Shown piece by piece: positions 17,912-27,296 of a stretch of 64,000 nucleotides of DNA. The position numbers were made by a program, and so were the translations under genes. Location: contig NZ_QUSX01000002.1 of the NCBI RefSeq assembly GCF_003933245.1, positions 930,001 to 994,000 on the forward strand, written 5' to 3'. The notes beneath the pieces were generated by a model. It was not told the DNA's origin. It was given only the letters and a program-made list of their open reading frames with translations, and made no database searches. Position 1 is the stretch's first letter. Every line of letters starts with the position of its first letter. This stretch comes from Maribacter algicola (GTDB lineage Bacteria; Bacteroidota; Bacteroidia; Flavobacteriales; Flavobacteriaceae).

Positions 17912-19162
17912 TTATACTAAATATTGAAATAAATCCGGTTTGTCGTTAATATAATCCCCAAAAAAATTATTGGCCTTCATGCGTTCCATCAAAGGCTTTA
18001 AATCCTCTGGATTTTTCAGTTCGATTCCCACAACGGCCGGAGCATTTTCCTTGCTGGATTTTTTGGAATACTCAAAATGCGTAATATCATCCGTTGGCCC
18101 TAAAATTTCAGCAACAAATTGCTTAAGGGCTCCTGGTCTTTGGGGAAATCTTACGATTAAATAGTGTTTTAATTTGCCATATAAAAGGGCGCGCTCCTTT
18201 ATTTCCGCTGTTCTGGTAATATCATTATTGCTACCACTGACGATGCACACAATATTCTTTCCTTTTATCTCCTCTTCATAGGTATCCAAAGCCGCAATAC
18301 TCAATGCGCCCGCGGGTTCCACCACAATTGCATCCCTATTGTACAAATCTAGAATAGTTTGACAAACCTTCCCTTCATGTACCGTTACGATATCGTAAAG
18401 ATGTTCCTTGCAAATGGCAAAAGTGAGGTCGCCAACCTTTTTTACCGCGGCCCCATCGATAAACTTATCGATATGTTCCAATTCTGTATTCCGATTTTTC
18501 TTTATGGATGTTTTCATGGAGGGTGCCCCAAGGGGTTCCACACCAAGAATTTTGGTCTGTGGCGAAAGATTTTTAAAAACAGCAGAAAGTCCAGATGCCA
18601 ATCCACCCCCACCAATGGCCACAAATATATAATCTATAGGTTCTTGGGTTTGTTCCAAAAGCTCCAAACCAACCGTACCCTGGCCCTCGATAACCTTGGG
18701 GTCGTCAAAAGGATGTATAAATGTTTTGTTTCGCTCCATGCAGTATTTCATGGCAGCATTGAAGGAATCATCGAATGTATCGCCCTCCAAAACCACGGTC
18801 ACCCATTCCTCACCGAACATCTGTGTTTGTTCCACCTTTTGCCTAGGCGTGACGGAGGGCATATAGATCGTTGCCTCTATTTTTAAATGCTTACAGGCAA
18901 AGGCCACACCTTGCGCATGGTTGCCGGCACTGGCACAAACTACACCATTTTTACGTTCTTCTTGGGAAAGTGAATTGATTTTGTTATAGGCTCCCCTGAT
19001 CTTGTAGGATCTAACCCGTTGAAGGTCTTCCCTTTTCAAATATATGTTTGCACCAAATTGTTTTGACAAACGTATACTGGTAGTAAGCGGCGTTACCTCC
19101 GATACTTGCCGAATGGTCAACGCCGCTTTTTCTATATCCTCTACCTTTGGGAAATACTCCAT
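17912..19162 (-). CDS. ilvA: Threonine ammonia-lyase (threonine deaminase)
   Basis: 416 residues from ATG 19162 ([14 protein letters not shown]); a TTG at 19192 would add ten residues. Fold-type II PLP enzyme making 2-oxobutyrate from threonine, the first step toward isoleucine. PLP lysine K54 is in [10 protein letters not shown]; the phosphate-binding glycine loop [10 protein letters not shown] is near 180. One C-terminal ACT-like regulatory domain (about 325-416) implies isoleucine feedback; the protein is shorter than the two-ACT enterobacterial form. It lies 33 bases after ilvC and 10 bases before gapN in the ilv operon. Confidence 0.94.
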   Translation of the reverse strand: MEYFPKVEDIEKAALTIRQVSEVTPLTTSIRLSKQFGANIYLKREDLQRVRSYKIRGAYNKINSLSQEERKNGVVCASAGNHAQGVAFACKHLKIEATIYMPSVTPRQKVEQTQMFGEEWVTVVLEGDTFDDSFNAAMKYCMERNKTFIHPFDDPKVIEGQGTVGLELLEQTQEPIDYIFVAIGGGGLASGLSAVFKNLSPQTKILGVEPLGAPSMKTSIKKNRNTELEHIDKFIDGAAVKKVGDLTFAICKEHLYDIVTVHEGKVCQTILDLYNRDAIVVEPAGALSIAALDTYEEEIKGKNIVCIVSGSNNDITRTAEIKERALLYGKLKHYLIVRFPQRPGALKQFVAEILGPTDDITHFEYSKKSSKENAPAVVGIELKNPEDLKPLMERMKANNFFGDYINDKPDLFQYLV

Positions 19163-19195
19163 ACGATGAACGGTAAAGGTCTGATTTATCAAGTA

Positions 19196-20671
19196 TTAAA
19201 CAATAGGTTTCATAGCGGTCATAGATTCCCTTAGTCTGGCTCCAACCACTTCAACTGGGTGTTCCCGTAATTTTTTGTTTACGGCGATAAGCTTCGCATT
19301 GTCCACCCCATTGCCCTTGCTTTCACCATAATGTTTTCCAATAACATCGGTGTCTATATTTTTCATAAAGTCGGCCAACAAAGGTTTACATGCATGATCG
19401 AACAAGTAACAGCCGTATTCCGCCGTGTCTGAAATAACTCGGTTCATTTCGAATAGTTTTTTTCTAGCGATGGTGTTGGCAATCAACGGTGTTTCATGCA
19501 AGGATTCATAATACGCGGATTCGCCAATGATACCGGATTCGGTCATGGACTCATAGGCCAATTCCACACCGGCGCGCACCATGGCCACCATCAAAACGCC
19601 ATTGTCATAATATTCCTGTTCAGAAATTGAAACGTCCCCGGCAGGTGTTTTCTCAAAAGCCGTTTCCCCTGTTTCTGCCCTCCAGGTCAATAGGTTCTTA
19701 TCATCGTTCGCCCAGTCCTCCATCATGGTCTTCGAGAAATGACCGGTCATAATATCGTCCATATGCTTTTGGAACAAAGGCCGCATGATATCCTTTAATT
19801 CTTCGGAAAGTTCAAAGGCCTTTATTTTGGCGGGATTGGACAAACGGTCCATCATGTTGGTAATCCCCCCGTATTTCATACCCTCCGTAATAGTTTCCCA
19901 TCCGTATTGAATCAATTTGGAAGCATAACCGGGTTCGATTCCCTTTTCAATCATTTTGTCGAAACAAAGAATGGAACCTGTTTGTAACAAACCACAAAGG
20001 ATGGTCTGCTCACCCATTAAATCGGACTTTACCTCCGCAACGAAGGAAGATTCCAACACACCGGCCTTGTGACCACCTGTGGCGGCGGCATAGGCTTTGG
20101 CCTGTTCCAGTCCCTTACCCTCTGGATCGTTCTCCGGATGTACGGCAATTAAGGTAGGAACCCCAAAACCCCTTTTATATTCCTCACGTACTTCAGAACC
20201 AGGACTCTTGGGTGCGACCATGATCACCGTAAGATCCTCTCGGATTTTTGTTCCCTCTTCAACGATATTGAATCCATGGGAATAGGACAAGGTGGCGCCT
20301 TTCTTCATCAAAGGCATGACGGCTCCTACTACTTGGGTATGTTGCTTGTCCGGGGTAAGGTTGATGACCAAATCTGCACTAGGAATCAATTCCTCATAGG
20401 TTCCAACCGTGAAACCGTTCTCAGAGGCATTGAGGTATGATTGTCTCTTTTCCTTAATGGCGGCATCCCTCAGTGCATAAGCGATATCCAATCCGGAATC
20501 CCTCATGTTCAATCCTTGGTTCAAGCCTTGGGCACCGCAGCCTACAATTACAATTTTCTTTCCTTTTAACGCAGTTACGCCATCGGAAAATTCCGAGGCA
20601 TCCATAAATCTACATTTTCCCAATTGAGTCAATTGGTCTCGTAACGATAGCGTATTAAAGTAGTTTGACAT
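19196..20671 (-). CDS. ilvC: Ketol-acid reductoisomerase, class II (NADPH)
   Basis: 491 residues, the length of the enterobacterial class II enzyme, which it also resembles closely at the N-terminus ([19 protein letters not shown]) and nucleotide loop ([17 protein letters not shown]). It converts acetolactate and acetohydroxybutyrate to dihydroxy acids using NADPH and Mg2+. The Arg/Lys/Ser-rich region after the first fold ([13 protein letters not shown]) is consistent with NADPH preference. Two tandem C-terminal helical domains carry the metal-binding acidic residues ([13 protein letters not shown]). Central gene of the ilv operon, between ilvN (64-base gap) and ilvA. Confidence 0.96.
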   Translation of the reverse strand: MSNYFNTLSLRDQLTQLGKCRFMDASEFSDGVTALKGKKIVIVGCGAQGLNQGLNMRDSGLDIAYALRDAAIKEKRQSYLNASENGFTVGTYEELIPSADLVINLTPDKQHTQVVGAVMPLMKKGATLSYSHGFNIVEEGTKIREDLTVIMVAPKSPGSEVREEYKRGFGVPTLIAVHPENDPEGKGLEQAKAYAAATGGHKAGVLESSFVAEVKSDLMGEQTILCGLLQTGSILCFDKMIEKGIEPGYASKLIQYGWETITEGMKYGGITNMMDRLSNPAKIKAFELSEELKDIMRPLFQKHMDDIMTGHFSKTMMEDWANDDKNLLTWRAETGETAFEKTPAGDVSISEQEYYDNGVLMVAMVRAGVELAYESMTESGIIGESAYYESLHETPLIANTIARKKLFEMNRVISDTAEYGCYLFDHACKPLLADFMKNIDTDVIGKHYGESKGNGVDNAKLIAVNKKLREHPVEVVGARLRESMTAMKPIV

Positions 20672-20735
20672 TTTATTTCTCGTTTTTAAGTGTGATTTTT
20701 CCCTAAGGGATTTGATTAATTAGTTTTCAAATGTA

Positions 20736-21263
20736 TTAATTGTGCTGAAACTCTTTCAATAAAGAAGTAATCTGCATTTCATCCTTGGTCACTGATATTC
20801 TGCCAGAACGTACAAATTGCATGATACCAAAAGGTTTCAATTGTTCGTACATTTCGTCGATCTCGAACCTTCTACCGCTTTTTGCCAAAACGAAAAACTC
20901 CCTTGAAACGGTGACTATCTGCGAATTGCTTTCTTTAATGATGTTCTGGATTTGGCGCTCATCGAACAATAGGTTGGATGCGATTTTAAAAAGGGCCGAT
21001 TCCTGATAAATGGTTTCATCATCTGTATGGTAAAAGGCCTTTATGACCTCTATCTGTTTTTCGATTTGCCCTACGATATTGTGCACCCATTTCTCAGTAG
21101 TGTGAACCACTATGGTAAATTTGGACACTTGGTCAATTTCTGATTTGGATACGTTCAAACTTTCAATATTGATATGTCTTTTTAAAAATATCCCCGATAT
21201 CCTATTGAGTAACCCTACATTATTTTCGGAATATACCGATATGGTAAACCATTCATTTTTCAT
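20736..21263 (-). CDS. ilvN: Acetolactate synthase small (regulatory) subunit
   Basis: 175 residues. N-terminal ACT domain (about 5-80; ISVYSENNVGLLNRISGIFLKRHINIESLNV) that binds valine for feedback inhibition, followed by the ALS_ss C-terminal domain (about 90-170). It partners with IlvB at a stoichiometric ratio. Here it is separated from ilvB by a methyltransferase gene, an unusual split for genes normally adjacent. 67 bases separate it from the methyltransferase and 64 from ilvC. Confidence 0.94.
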   Translation of the reverse strand: MKNEWFTISVYSENNVGLLNRISGIFLKRHINIESLNVSKSEIDQVSKFTIVVHTTEKWVHNIVGQIEKQIEVIKAFYHTDDETIYQESALFKIASNLLFDERQIQNIIKESNSQIVTVSREFFVLAKSGRRFEIDEMYEQLKPFGIMQFVRSGRISVTKDEMQITSLLKEFQHN

Positions 21264-21330
21264 CTTTTAACCCAAAATTCATTGCCACTTTTTGTGGCGG
21301 TTAATTATTAAATGGACCTATAGTCCTTCC

Positions 21331-21912
21331 TTATCTTGTTTTCACGGCCAATACGATACCCGTTGACCAGCTCATTTTCGTTACATTTAGATCCTCCCTA
21401 TTTTCCAAATACGCAACCAGTTCGGCTACATTTTTTTCATGTCCTTGGGGCCAATTTGGCTGTGCCAACATATCGTCAACTACATAAAAACCACCTACTT
21501 TCAACAATGCCAAGGCTTCTTCCAATTGGTCATATTTTCCGGGCCATGCATCGGCAAAAATGAGGTCGAACTTTTCACCATCGTAACTATTAATCCATTC
21601 CGCTCCGTCCTTACAAACAATCTCTACCCGATCATCCGCTCCAAAGAAAGATGCTGCGATTTCAATCAAATCAGCATCATTGTCTACGGTTATCAATTTT
21701 GATTTGGCATCCAACCCATCGATCATCCAGGATAAACTCAACCCTATACCCGTTCCCAGTTCCAAGAACCTCCCTTTGGGTTTGGAGCTGACCAAGGTTT
21801 TTAACAAGGTGCCGACATATACATCAGAGGACATGGTAAATCCAAACTCATCGCATTTATCCTGTATCGCACTATACACCTTTGGGAAATCCTGTACGTT
21901 GGAATGGTCCAT
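21331..21912 (-). CDS. SAM-dependent methyltransferase inserted in the ilv operon
   Basis: 193 residues, class I Rossmann methyltransferase of the O-methyltransferase/catechol-methyltransferase-like group. SAM motif I is LELGTGIGLS (about 41-50), the acidic ribose-binding end of strand 2 is ITVDNDAD (about 70), motif IV FADAWPGKYDQLEEAL is near 115, followed by VGGFYVVDDML. No signal peptide, so cytoplasmic. It starts 3 bases after the ilvB stop, so it is co-translated with ilvB. Substrate unknown; a role on a branched-chain 2-oxoacid or a side product is only a guess. Confidence 0.85.
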   Translation of the reverse strand: MDHSNVQDFPKVYSAIQDKCDEFGFTMSSDVYVGTLLKTLVSSKPKGRFLELGTGIGLSLSWMIDGLDAKSKLITVDNDADLIEIAASFFGADDRVEIVCKDGAEWINSYDGEKFDLIFADAWPGKYDQLEEALALLKVGGFYVVDDMLAQPNWPQGHEKNVAELVAYLENREDLNVTKMSWSTGIVLAVKTR

Positions 21913-21915
21913 AGA

Positions 21916-23649
21916 CTATTTCAATCTGATTTCGGATACCGCCGCACCGGATGGTATCATTGGGAAAACGTTATCTTCCTTCTCTACCTTTACCTCCAAG
22001 AAATATGGGTTTTTTGAAGCCATCATCTCTTGAACGGTACTCTTTAAATCCTTTCTTTCGGTTACTCTTTTTGCCTCAATATGATAGCCTTCCGCGATTT
22101 TTACAAAATCTGGATTGGTCATTACCGTAGAGGCATATCGTCGGTCAAAGAACAATTCCTGCCACTGGCGAACCATTCCCAAATGGTCGTTGTTCAACAC
22201 CACGATCTTCACCGGAACGTTATGTTGAAAAATCACCCCTAGTTCCTGAATGGTCATTTGATACCCACCATCGCCTATAATGGCAACAACCTCCCTATCC
22301 ATGGCACCCATTTTGGCCCCGATTGCTGCGGGAAGGGCAAAGCCCATAGTTCCCAGTCCACCTGAGGTAATGTTGCTTTTGGATTGTTTGAATTTTGCAT
22401 ATCTGCAACCAATCATCTGGTGTTGACCTACATCAGTAACGATGACCGCATTTTGGTCCGAAGCCAAGTTTATTTCCTCGATGACCTCGCCCATGGTAAG
22501 ACCTTGCTTGGTAGGATAAATGTCATTTTTTATAACCGTATCATATTCTATTTGGTACTTCTCGGCGAACAGCTGAAGCCATTCTTTGTGTGAATTTGGG
22601 TTTATCAATGGTAATATCAAACCTAAAGTTTCCTTGGAATTTCCAAGAACGGCGACGTCTGCGTGGACATTTTTATTGACCTCGGCAGGATCAATCTCAA
22701 AATGGATCACTTTTGCCTGCTTTGCATAATCTTCCAAACGTCCTGTGACCCTATCGTCAAAGCGCATTCCTATAGCAATCAACACATCACACTCATTCGT
22801 CAAAATGTTGGGACCGTAATTTCCGTGCATTCCCACCATACCCACGTTCATAGGGTGATCGGTATCCAAGGCCGATGCGCCCATAATGGTCCAAGCAGCG
22901 GGAATCCCCGCTTTCTCAACCAATTGCTTAAGCTCTTCCTCAGCCTTGCCAAGAATGACGCCCTGGCCCCAAACGATGAATGGTTTTTTAGCGTTATTGA
23001 TCAAATCCGCCGCCTGCTTTAAGGCCTCAGGATTTGGTTTTGGCGCAGGCTTGTAACTTCTTACCCCAGTACATTTTGTATAACTGAACTCCAGTTCATC
23101 AAACTGAGCATTTTTGGTAATATCGACCAACACCGGACCTGGGCGACCGGATTTAGCAATATAAAAGGCTTTTGCCATGATTTCCGGAATTTCGGAAGCC
23201 TTGGTCACTTGATAGTTCCATTTTGTGACAGGTGTTGAAATACCAATGATATCCGTTTCCTGAAAGGCATCGGAGCCCAATAAATGTCTTGGCACCTGAC
23301 CTGTAATGCATACCAAGGGCGTAGAATCTATCTGTGCATCTGCCAATCCGGTGACCAAATTAGTAGCACCTGGACCCGAGGTGGCCATGGCAACACCTAC
23401 CCTACCCGAAACACGGGCATATCCCTGGGCAGCATGGGTCGCTCCTTGCTCATGTCTTGTTAGGATATGCGTTAGCTTATCCTGAAACTTATATAGTTCG
23501 TCATAGACAGGCATAATGGCCCCACCAGGATAGCCGTAGATTAAATCGACCCCTTCGGCCAACAAACAATGGATAATGGCTTCCGCCCCACTGATCTTAA
23601 CCGATTTTTGCTGTTGCTGAACTGTCTTTTTTTCTTTCAATGTTTCCAT
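21916..23649 (-). CDS. ilvB: Acetolactate synthase large (catalytic) subunit
   Basis: 577 residues from ATG 23649 (METLKEKK); a TTG three codons upstream is less likely. ThDP enzyme condensing two pyruvates, or pyruvate with 2-oxobutyrate. Visible: the catalytic Glu region RHEQGATHAAQGYARVSG, the central FAD/nucleotide domain, and the ThDP/Mg2+ motif starting GDGGYQMTIQE with the NN residues in VVLNNDHLGMVRQWQ. Standard length. It starts 26 bases after ilvD and is directly followed by the methyltransferase gene. Confidence 0.96.
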   Translation of the reverse strand: METLKEKKTVQQQQKSVKISGAEAIIHCLLAEGVDLIYGYPGGAIMPVYDELYKFQDKLTHILTRHEQGATHAAQGYARVSGRVGVAMATSGPGATNLVTGLADAQIDSTPLVCITGQVPRHLLGSDAFQETDIIGISTPVTKWNYQVTKASEIPEIMAKAFYIAKSGRPGPVLVDITKNAQFDELEFSYTKCTGVRSYKPAPKPNPEALKQAADLINNAKKPFIVWGQGVILGKAEEELKQLVEKAGIPAAWTIMGASALDTDHPMNVGMVGMHGNYGPNILTNECDVLIAIGMRFDDRVTGRLEDYAKQAKVIHFEIDPAEVNKNVHADVAVLGNSKETLGLILPLINPNSHKEWLQLFAEKYQIEYDTVIKNDIYPTKQGLTMGEVIEEINLASDQNAVIVTDVGQHQMIGCRYAKFKQSKSNITSGGLGTMGFALPAAIGAKMGAMDREVVAIIGDGGYQMTIQELGVIFQHNVPVKIVVLNNDHLGMVRQWQELFFDRRYASTVMTNPDFVKIAEGYHIEAKRVTERKDLKSTVQEMMASKNPYFLEVKVEKEDNVFPMIPSGAAVSEIRLK

Positions 23650-23675
23650 ATCAAACAATTAGAAATACCCCTAAT

Positions 23676-25358
23676 TTAAAATTCATCGGTAACACAGCCT
23701 TTGGCTGCAGACGACACACTTTTGGCGTATTTGTATAACATTCCTCTTTTGGCCTTTAATTCTGGAGCCACCCACTTTGATCTTCTCGCTTCCAATTCGG
23801 CATTGGAGATTTCAATATCAATGGTATTGTTCACGGCGTCAATGGAAATAATATCCCCATTCTCCACCAATGCGATGTTCCCTCCAACCTGCGCTTCCGG
23901 CGAAACATGGCCCACAACAAATCCGTGCGATCCACCAGAAAAACGGCCATCCGTAATCAAAGCGACATCCTTGCCCAATCCGGCTCCCATGATGGAAGAG
24001 GTAGGTTTCAACATTTCCGGCATTCCGGGTGCACCTTTTGGCCCTTCGTAGCGAATGATCACCACATCGCCTTTTTTCACTTTCCCGTTCTTGATACCTT
24101 CGTTCACGGCCGTTTCGCTATCAAAAACATTAGCGGTTCCTCTAAAGGATAGTCCTTCTTTGCCCGTAATCTTGGCGACCGCGCCTTCCGTAGCCAAATT
24201 CCCGAACAAAATACGTATATGTCCTGTTTCCTTAATGGGATTGTCCAACGTATGTACGATTGACTGTCCCTCTATCAAATTAGGAACATCCTTCAAATTC
24301 TCAGCAAGCGTTTTACCGGTAACCGTCAAACAATCACCATGCAACATATTATTATCCAACATGTATTTTAAAACCCCGGGAATACCACCTACTCCATGGA
24401 GGTCTTCCATGGAATACTTTCCACTTGGTTTTAAATCGGCCAACAACGGTGTATTGTCACTGATTTTCTTGAAGTCCTCCAAGGTGAATTCTATCTGGGC
24501 GGCCTTGGCAATCGCCAAAAAGTGGAGCACGGCATTTGTAGAGCCCCCTAGAACGGTTACCAATCTAAATGCGTTCTCCAAGGATTTTCTGGAAACGATA
24601 TCCGATGGTTTTATGTCTTTCTCCAATAATAGTCGCAAAGCCTCTCCAGCCTTAACGGACTCTTGCTCCTTTAGGTTGCCATCACTTATGGCCGGATTGG
24701 AAGAATTGAAGGGTAACGACATTCCCAAGGCCTCAATGGCCGATGCCATGGTATTGGCCGTGTACATACCACCACAGGCGCCCGCACCGGGACATGCCTT
24801 GTGTATGACTTCCTTATATTCCTCTTCATCGATATTTCCGGCAACTTTTTGTCCGTAAGCTTCAAAAGCGGAAATAATATCCAACTTTCTGCCATTATGA
24901 CAACCTGAAGCGATAGTTCCCCCATAAACCAATATAGAAGGTCGGTTCAAACGCAACATGGCCATAAGGGCACCCGGCATATTCTTATCACAACCTACCA
25001 CAGTTATCAATCCGTCATAGGCCATAGCTTCCACGACCGTTTCCATGGAATCTGCGATGATATCCCTTGAGACCAACGAATAACGCATACCCGGTGTTCC
25101 ATTGGCAATTCCGTCACTAACGCCGATGGTATTGAATATCAAGCCCACCAATCCTGCATTGTCCGCGCCCTTTTTTACATGAACGGCCAAATCATTCAAG
25201 TGCATGTTACATGGATTTCCCTCGTAACCGGTACTGGCTATTCCGATCAAAGGTTTTTTTAAATCATCATCTGTTAGGCCAATGGCATGTAACATGGCCT
25301 GTGCCGCTGGCAATGTTGGGTCTTGGGTTACACTTTTACTGTACTTGTTCAATTCCAT
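23676..25358 (-). CDS. ilvD: Dihydroxy-acid dehydratase
   Basis: 560 residues. Fe-S dehydratase making 2-oxoisovalerate and 2-oxo-3-methylvalerate. Cluster cysteines are seen in [22 protein letters not shown] and [16 protein letters not shown]; the C-terminal [20 protein letters not shown] is conserved. First structural gene of the ilv operon. Its start is about 194 bases beyond a leader-peptide attenuator, so expression should depend on Ile/Val supply. The start follows an A-rich stretch without a Shine-Dalgarno site, normal for this phylum. Confidence 0.96.
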   Translation of the reverse strand: MELNKYSKSVTQDPTLPAAQAMLHAIGLTDDDLKKPLIGIASTGYEGNPCNMHLNDLAVHVKKGADNAGLVGLIFNTIGVSDGIANGTPGMRYSLVSRDIIADSMETVVEAMAYDGLITVVGCDKNMPGALMAMLRLNRPSILVYGGTIASGCHNGRKLDIISAFEAYGQKVAGNIDEEEYKEVIHKACPGAGACGGMYTANTMASAIEALGMSLPFNSSNPAISDGNLKEQESVKAGEALRLLLEKDIKPSDIVSRKSLENAFRLVTVLGGSTNAVLHFLAIAKAAQIEFTLEDFKKISDNTPLLADLKPSGKYSMEDLHGVGGIPGVLKYMLDNNMLHGDCLTVTGKTLAENLKDVPNLIEGQSIVHTLDNPIKETGHIRILFGNLATEGAVAKITGKEGLSFRGTANVFDSETAVNEGIKNGKVKKGDVVIIRYEGPKGAPGMPEMLKPTSSIMGAGLGKDVALITDGRFSGGSHGFVVGHVSPEAQVGGNIALVENGDIISIDAVNNTIDIEISNAELEARRSKWVAPELKAKRGMLYKYAKSVSSAAKGCVTDEF

Positions 25359-25549
25359 TTTTTCGTCTTCTTGCGTAAATTTATAGTTGGCTCATATCAA
25401 AGATATAAGTTTAAAATGCGTTCAATTTTTATCCTGTAATCTTGGTTCAAATTCAATTTTACCAAAATTGATTTAATAAACTGTATTTCAATAACTTAGT
25501 ATTTGTATTTATACCATATTCATTACTTTGGGATTACAGGTAATAGAAT

Positions 25550-25588
25550 AAAAAAAACCTGTATCGGATGGCTCTGATACAGGTTTTT
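25550..25588 (-). terminator. Intrinsic terminator of the ilv attenuator
   Basis: Perfect 13-bp stem (25576-25588 against 25553-25565), 10-base loop, and eight consecutive U residues in the minus-strand RNA (25557-25550). It also lies downstream of pxpC and could end that transcript, but the leader peptide and alternative pairing argue for an attenuator role as well. Confidence 0.88.
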
Positions 25589-25644
25589 ACGTCAATGAAA
25601 AATCTATATCATTCCCTGTTGGAAATAATGACGATTTCACTGAC
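25553..25644 (-). promoter_or_regulatory. ilv transcription attenuator (early helix, antiterminator, terminator)
   Basis: Mutually exclusive RNA pairings on the minus strand. Early helix: GUCAGUGAAA (25644-25635, inside the leader codons) with UUUCAUUGAC (25600-25591), 10 bp with one G-U. Antiterminator: GAUAUAGAUUUUU (25610-25598) with AAAAACCUGUAUC (25588-25576), 12 of 13 pairs including one G-U, loop 9. Terminator: AAAAACCUGUAUC (25588-25576) with GAUACAGGUUUUU (25565-25553). The leader stop codon overlaps the left arm of the antiterminator, so a ribosome resting there would favour termination, while one stalled at Ile/Val codons would free it. Confidence 0.8.
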
Positions 25645-25665
25645 TATAATGCTTTTCATAATCAT
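25609..25665 (-). CDS. ilv leader peptide (18 aa, Ile/Val-rich)
   Basis: Short frame from ATG 25665 to TGA 25609-25611 encoding MIMKSIIVSEIVIISNRE. Eight of 18 codons are Ile or Val (I2, I6, I7, V8, I11, V12, I13, I14) and none is Leu. It lies between a candidate promoter and a terminator hairpin, upstream of ilvD. This is the arrangement of attenuator leader peptides such as those of enterobacterial ilv operons, though the sequence is unrelated. A starved ribosome would stall on the IIV or IVII runs and cover the Val8-Ile11 segment that otherwise pairs with the antiterminator. No Shine-Dalgarno is visible; ATG 25659 is an alternative start. Confidence 0.8.
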   Translation of the reverse strand: MIMKSIIVSEIVIISNRE

Positions 25666-25695
25666 AGGGCAATAGTACGTAAATTTTTTGCAAGG

Positions 25696-25723
25696 CAAAA
25701 ACATAGTTTTAAAAACGGATCAA
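25696..25723 (-). promoter_or_regulatory. Candidate ilv promoter
   Basis: On the minus strand, TTG (25723-25721), 17 bases, then TGTTTTTG (25703-25696), one mismatch from the Bacteroidota -7 element TAnnTTTG. Transcription would begin near 25689, about 24 bases before the leader-peptide start, a natural distance for an attenuated operon. It begins just past the pxpC stop. Confidence 0.5.
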
Positions 25724-25726
25724 AAA

Positions 25727-26566
25727 TTAAATAAACTTAAAGGAAATGGTATTGCCCTCCCTTTTTTGGGCCAGCACTGAAATGGATTTGTCCGAAAGTT
25801 GTAGAATTCTTGGATACCCCCCTGTGGTCTGTCCGTCCTTCATAAGAACTATCAATTTTCCTGCGGGAGTGAATTGAACGGTCCCGGGCAAGGTAGCTGA
25901 AGTCAATATACTATGTTGATGCCCCTCCAAGGTTTCGGATAATTGGTAGGCCATTCTGTTATTTTCCTTGGACACCGTAAATTCCTTTGAAAACAGGTGT
26001 TCCAATTGTCTATCGGTCAACAAATCGAATTCAGGGGCCTTATAGACCTCCAAAACCGTTTCGTCCAATAAACTATCTGCTTTGAGTTCTGAAATTTTGG
26101 GGGTAAATCCTTGATGTTCCTCATAGCGAACTTCCTCACCATCCTCCAATCTATTTTTATCCGTTATGGGTACGTAAAAAGAACGGCTACCTAAAATTTC
26201 CTTTGACCTGAAACCTCCCTTAATCGCCAAATAGGCTCTGAAGCCCTTTTTAAAACTTCCGTAAGTCAAAACATCCCCGGCCTTCACCTGGTATACCTTA
26301 TAATTTTGGATAGGCCTATTGTTCAAAGTAACGGAAATCAAGGCCCCTCCCAACACGATGGAGGTTTCCTTTTTAAATAACAATTTGGGACCTGTCATGG
26401 TAATCTCAAGGACGGCGCTTCGATTGTCGTTTTCCAATAAGGTATTGGCTTTATAAACCGATTGTTGGTCCATGCACCCCGAAACGGGAACACCTTTCTT
26501 CCTGTGGTGAAACCGACCCAAATCCTGTACACTCGTGAAAAATCCCGATTTTAATACCTTAAGCAT
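25727..26566 (-). CDS. pxpC: 5-oxoprolinase subunit PxpC (KipA family)
   Basis: 279 residues with the opening LKSGFFTSVQDLGRFHHRKKGVPVSGCMD, the hallmark of the KipA/biotin-dependent carboxyltransferase-like family. With PxpA and PxpB it forms the prokaryotic ATP-dependent 5-oxoprolinase, which opens pyroglutamate to glutamate. PxpC is thought to act with PxpB in phosphorylating the substrate. Cytoplasmic. Its start overlaps the pxpB end by 8 bases, so the two are translationally coupled. Last gene of the four-gene minus-strand operon. Confidence 0.9.
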   Translation of the reverse strand: MLKVLKSGFFTSVQDLGRFHHRKKGVPVSGCMDQQSVYKANTLLENDNRSAVLEITMTGPKLLFKKETSIVLGGALISVTLNNRPIQNYKVYQVKAGDVLTYGSFKKGFRAYLAIKGGFRSKEILGSRSFYVPITDKNRLEDGEEVRYEEHQGFTPKISELKADSLLDETVLEVYKAPEFDLLTDRQLEHLFSKEFTVSKENNRMAYQLSETLEGHQHSILTSATLPGTVQFTPAGKLIVLMKDGQTTGGYPRILQLSDKSISVLAQKREGNTISFKFI

Positions 26567-27296
26567 CCAATAGTACTTTTTCTGGTTTGTAAATTCCTAC
26601 CTCGGCCTCTATTTTATGGAGTTCATACTCGCCCAAGGAAACTTTTTGAAACTGTATTTTGTCACCAACATTGACAAAACAGGGATTTTTTTTATTCCTA
26701 TCGAACAAAGGTATCGGGCAATTGCCAATGATGTTCCAACCACCGGGGGATTCCTGCGGATAGATGCCCGTTTGCCTTCCGGCTATACCAACGGACCCTT
26801 TTTTCACTTTTAATCTGGGGGTCGGCTTTCTGGGAATTTCCAATTCTTGGGGCACACCTCCCAAGTACATAAAACCTGGGACAAATCCTATTCCATATAC
26901 CGTATAAACGGATTCCGTATGAAGTTTAATGATATCGTCTGTACCCATTCCTAAACGATTTGCTACTTCGTCCAAATCGATGCCAAAAGCCTTGTCATAA
27001 CTTACCGGTAATTTCCAAAGCACCTTTTCCCTGGCAACGCCACCTTTGGACCGCTCATACCACTCCTTTATGCTTTGACTGAATTCTGGAAAATCGATTT
27101 CAAGTTTTGGATGTACCAATAAAAGCGAATTATAAGCGGATATAGTTTCCCACTCCCTTTCATTTAAACAATCCCTTATTAGAAAGTCTTCGAAATCCAG
27201 GATACTCTCCAAAATCGTTTCGCTTACCTCGTTTGGCCATTCGATCAATATCGCGTGCCTTCCATAGGGCTTCAATGAAATTGGGGGATGGATCAT
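26559..27296 (-). CDS. pxpB: 5-oxoprolinase subunit PxpB (KipI family)
   Basis: 245 residues from ATG 27296 (MIHPPISLKPYG), chosen because it forms an ATGA overlap with the pxpA stop; an open extension to 27383 lies inside pxpA. Family marks: HAILIEWP near the start, VYGIGFVPGFMYLGG (about 135-149), PRLKVKKGSVGIAGRQTGIYP with the glycine-rich substrate loop, and GGWNIIGNCP. Cyclophilin-like fold partner of PxpC in the 5-oxoprolinase complex. Confidence 0.9.
   Translation of the reverse strand: MIHPPISLKPYGRHAILIEWPNEVSETILESILDFEDFLIRDCLNEREWETISAYNSLLLVHPKLEIDFPEFSQSIKEWYERSKGGVAREKVLWKLPVSYDKAFGIDLDEVANRLGMGTDDIIKLHTESVYTVYGIGFVPGFMYLGGVPQELEIPRKPTPRLKVKKGSVGIAGRQTGIYPQESPGGWNIIGNCPIPLFDRNKKNPCFVNVGDKIQFQKVSLGEYELHKIEAEVGIYKPEKVLLDA

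Larger units (their letters stand above)
25359..25726. other. ilv operon leader region
   Basis: 368 bases between pxpC and ilvD. Read on the minus strand it holds a candidate promoter, an Ile/Val-rich leader peptide, mutually exclusive hairpins ending in a terminator (each listed separately), and then about 194 bases of A+T-rich sequence. That last part contains a perfect hairpin TCAATTTT-ACC-AAAATTGA (25453-25471) and the mirrored 9-mers CCTGTAATC (25434-25442) and GATTACAGG (25532-25540), whose roles are unknown. Confidence 0.7.

Noticed and set aside
24055..24858. A 267-residue frame on the + strand opposite ilvD
   Set aside because: It mirrors a strongly conserved gene, has no recognisable motif and sits inside a co-directional operon on the other strand, so it is a shadow.
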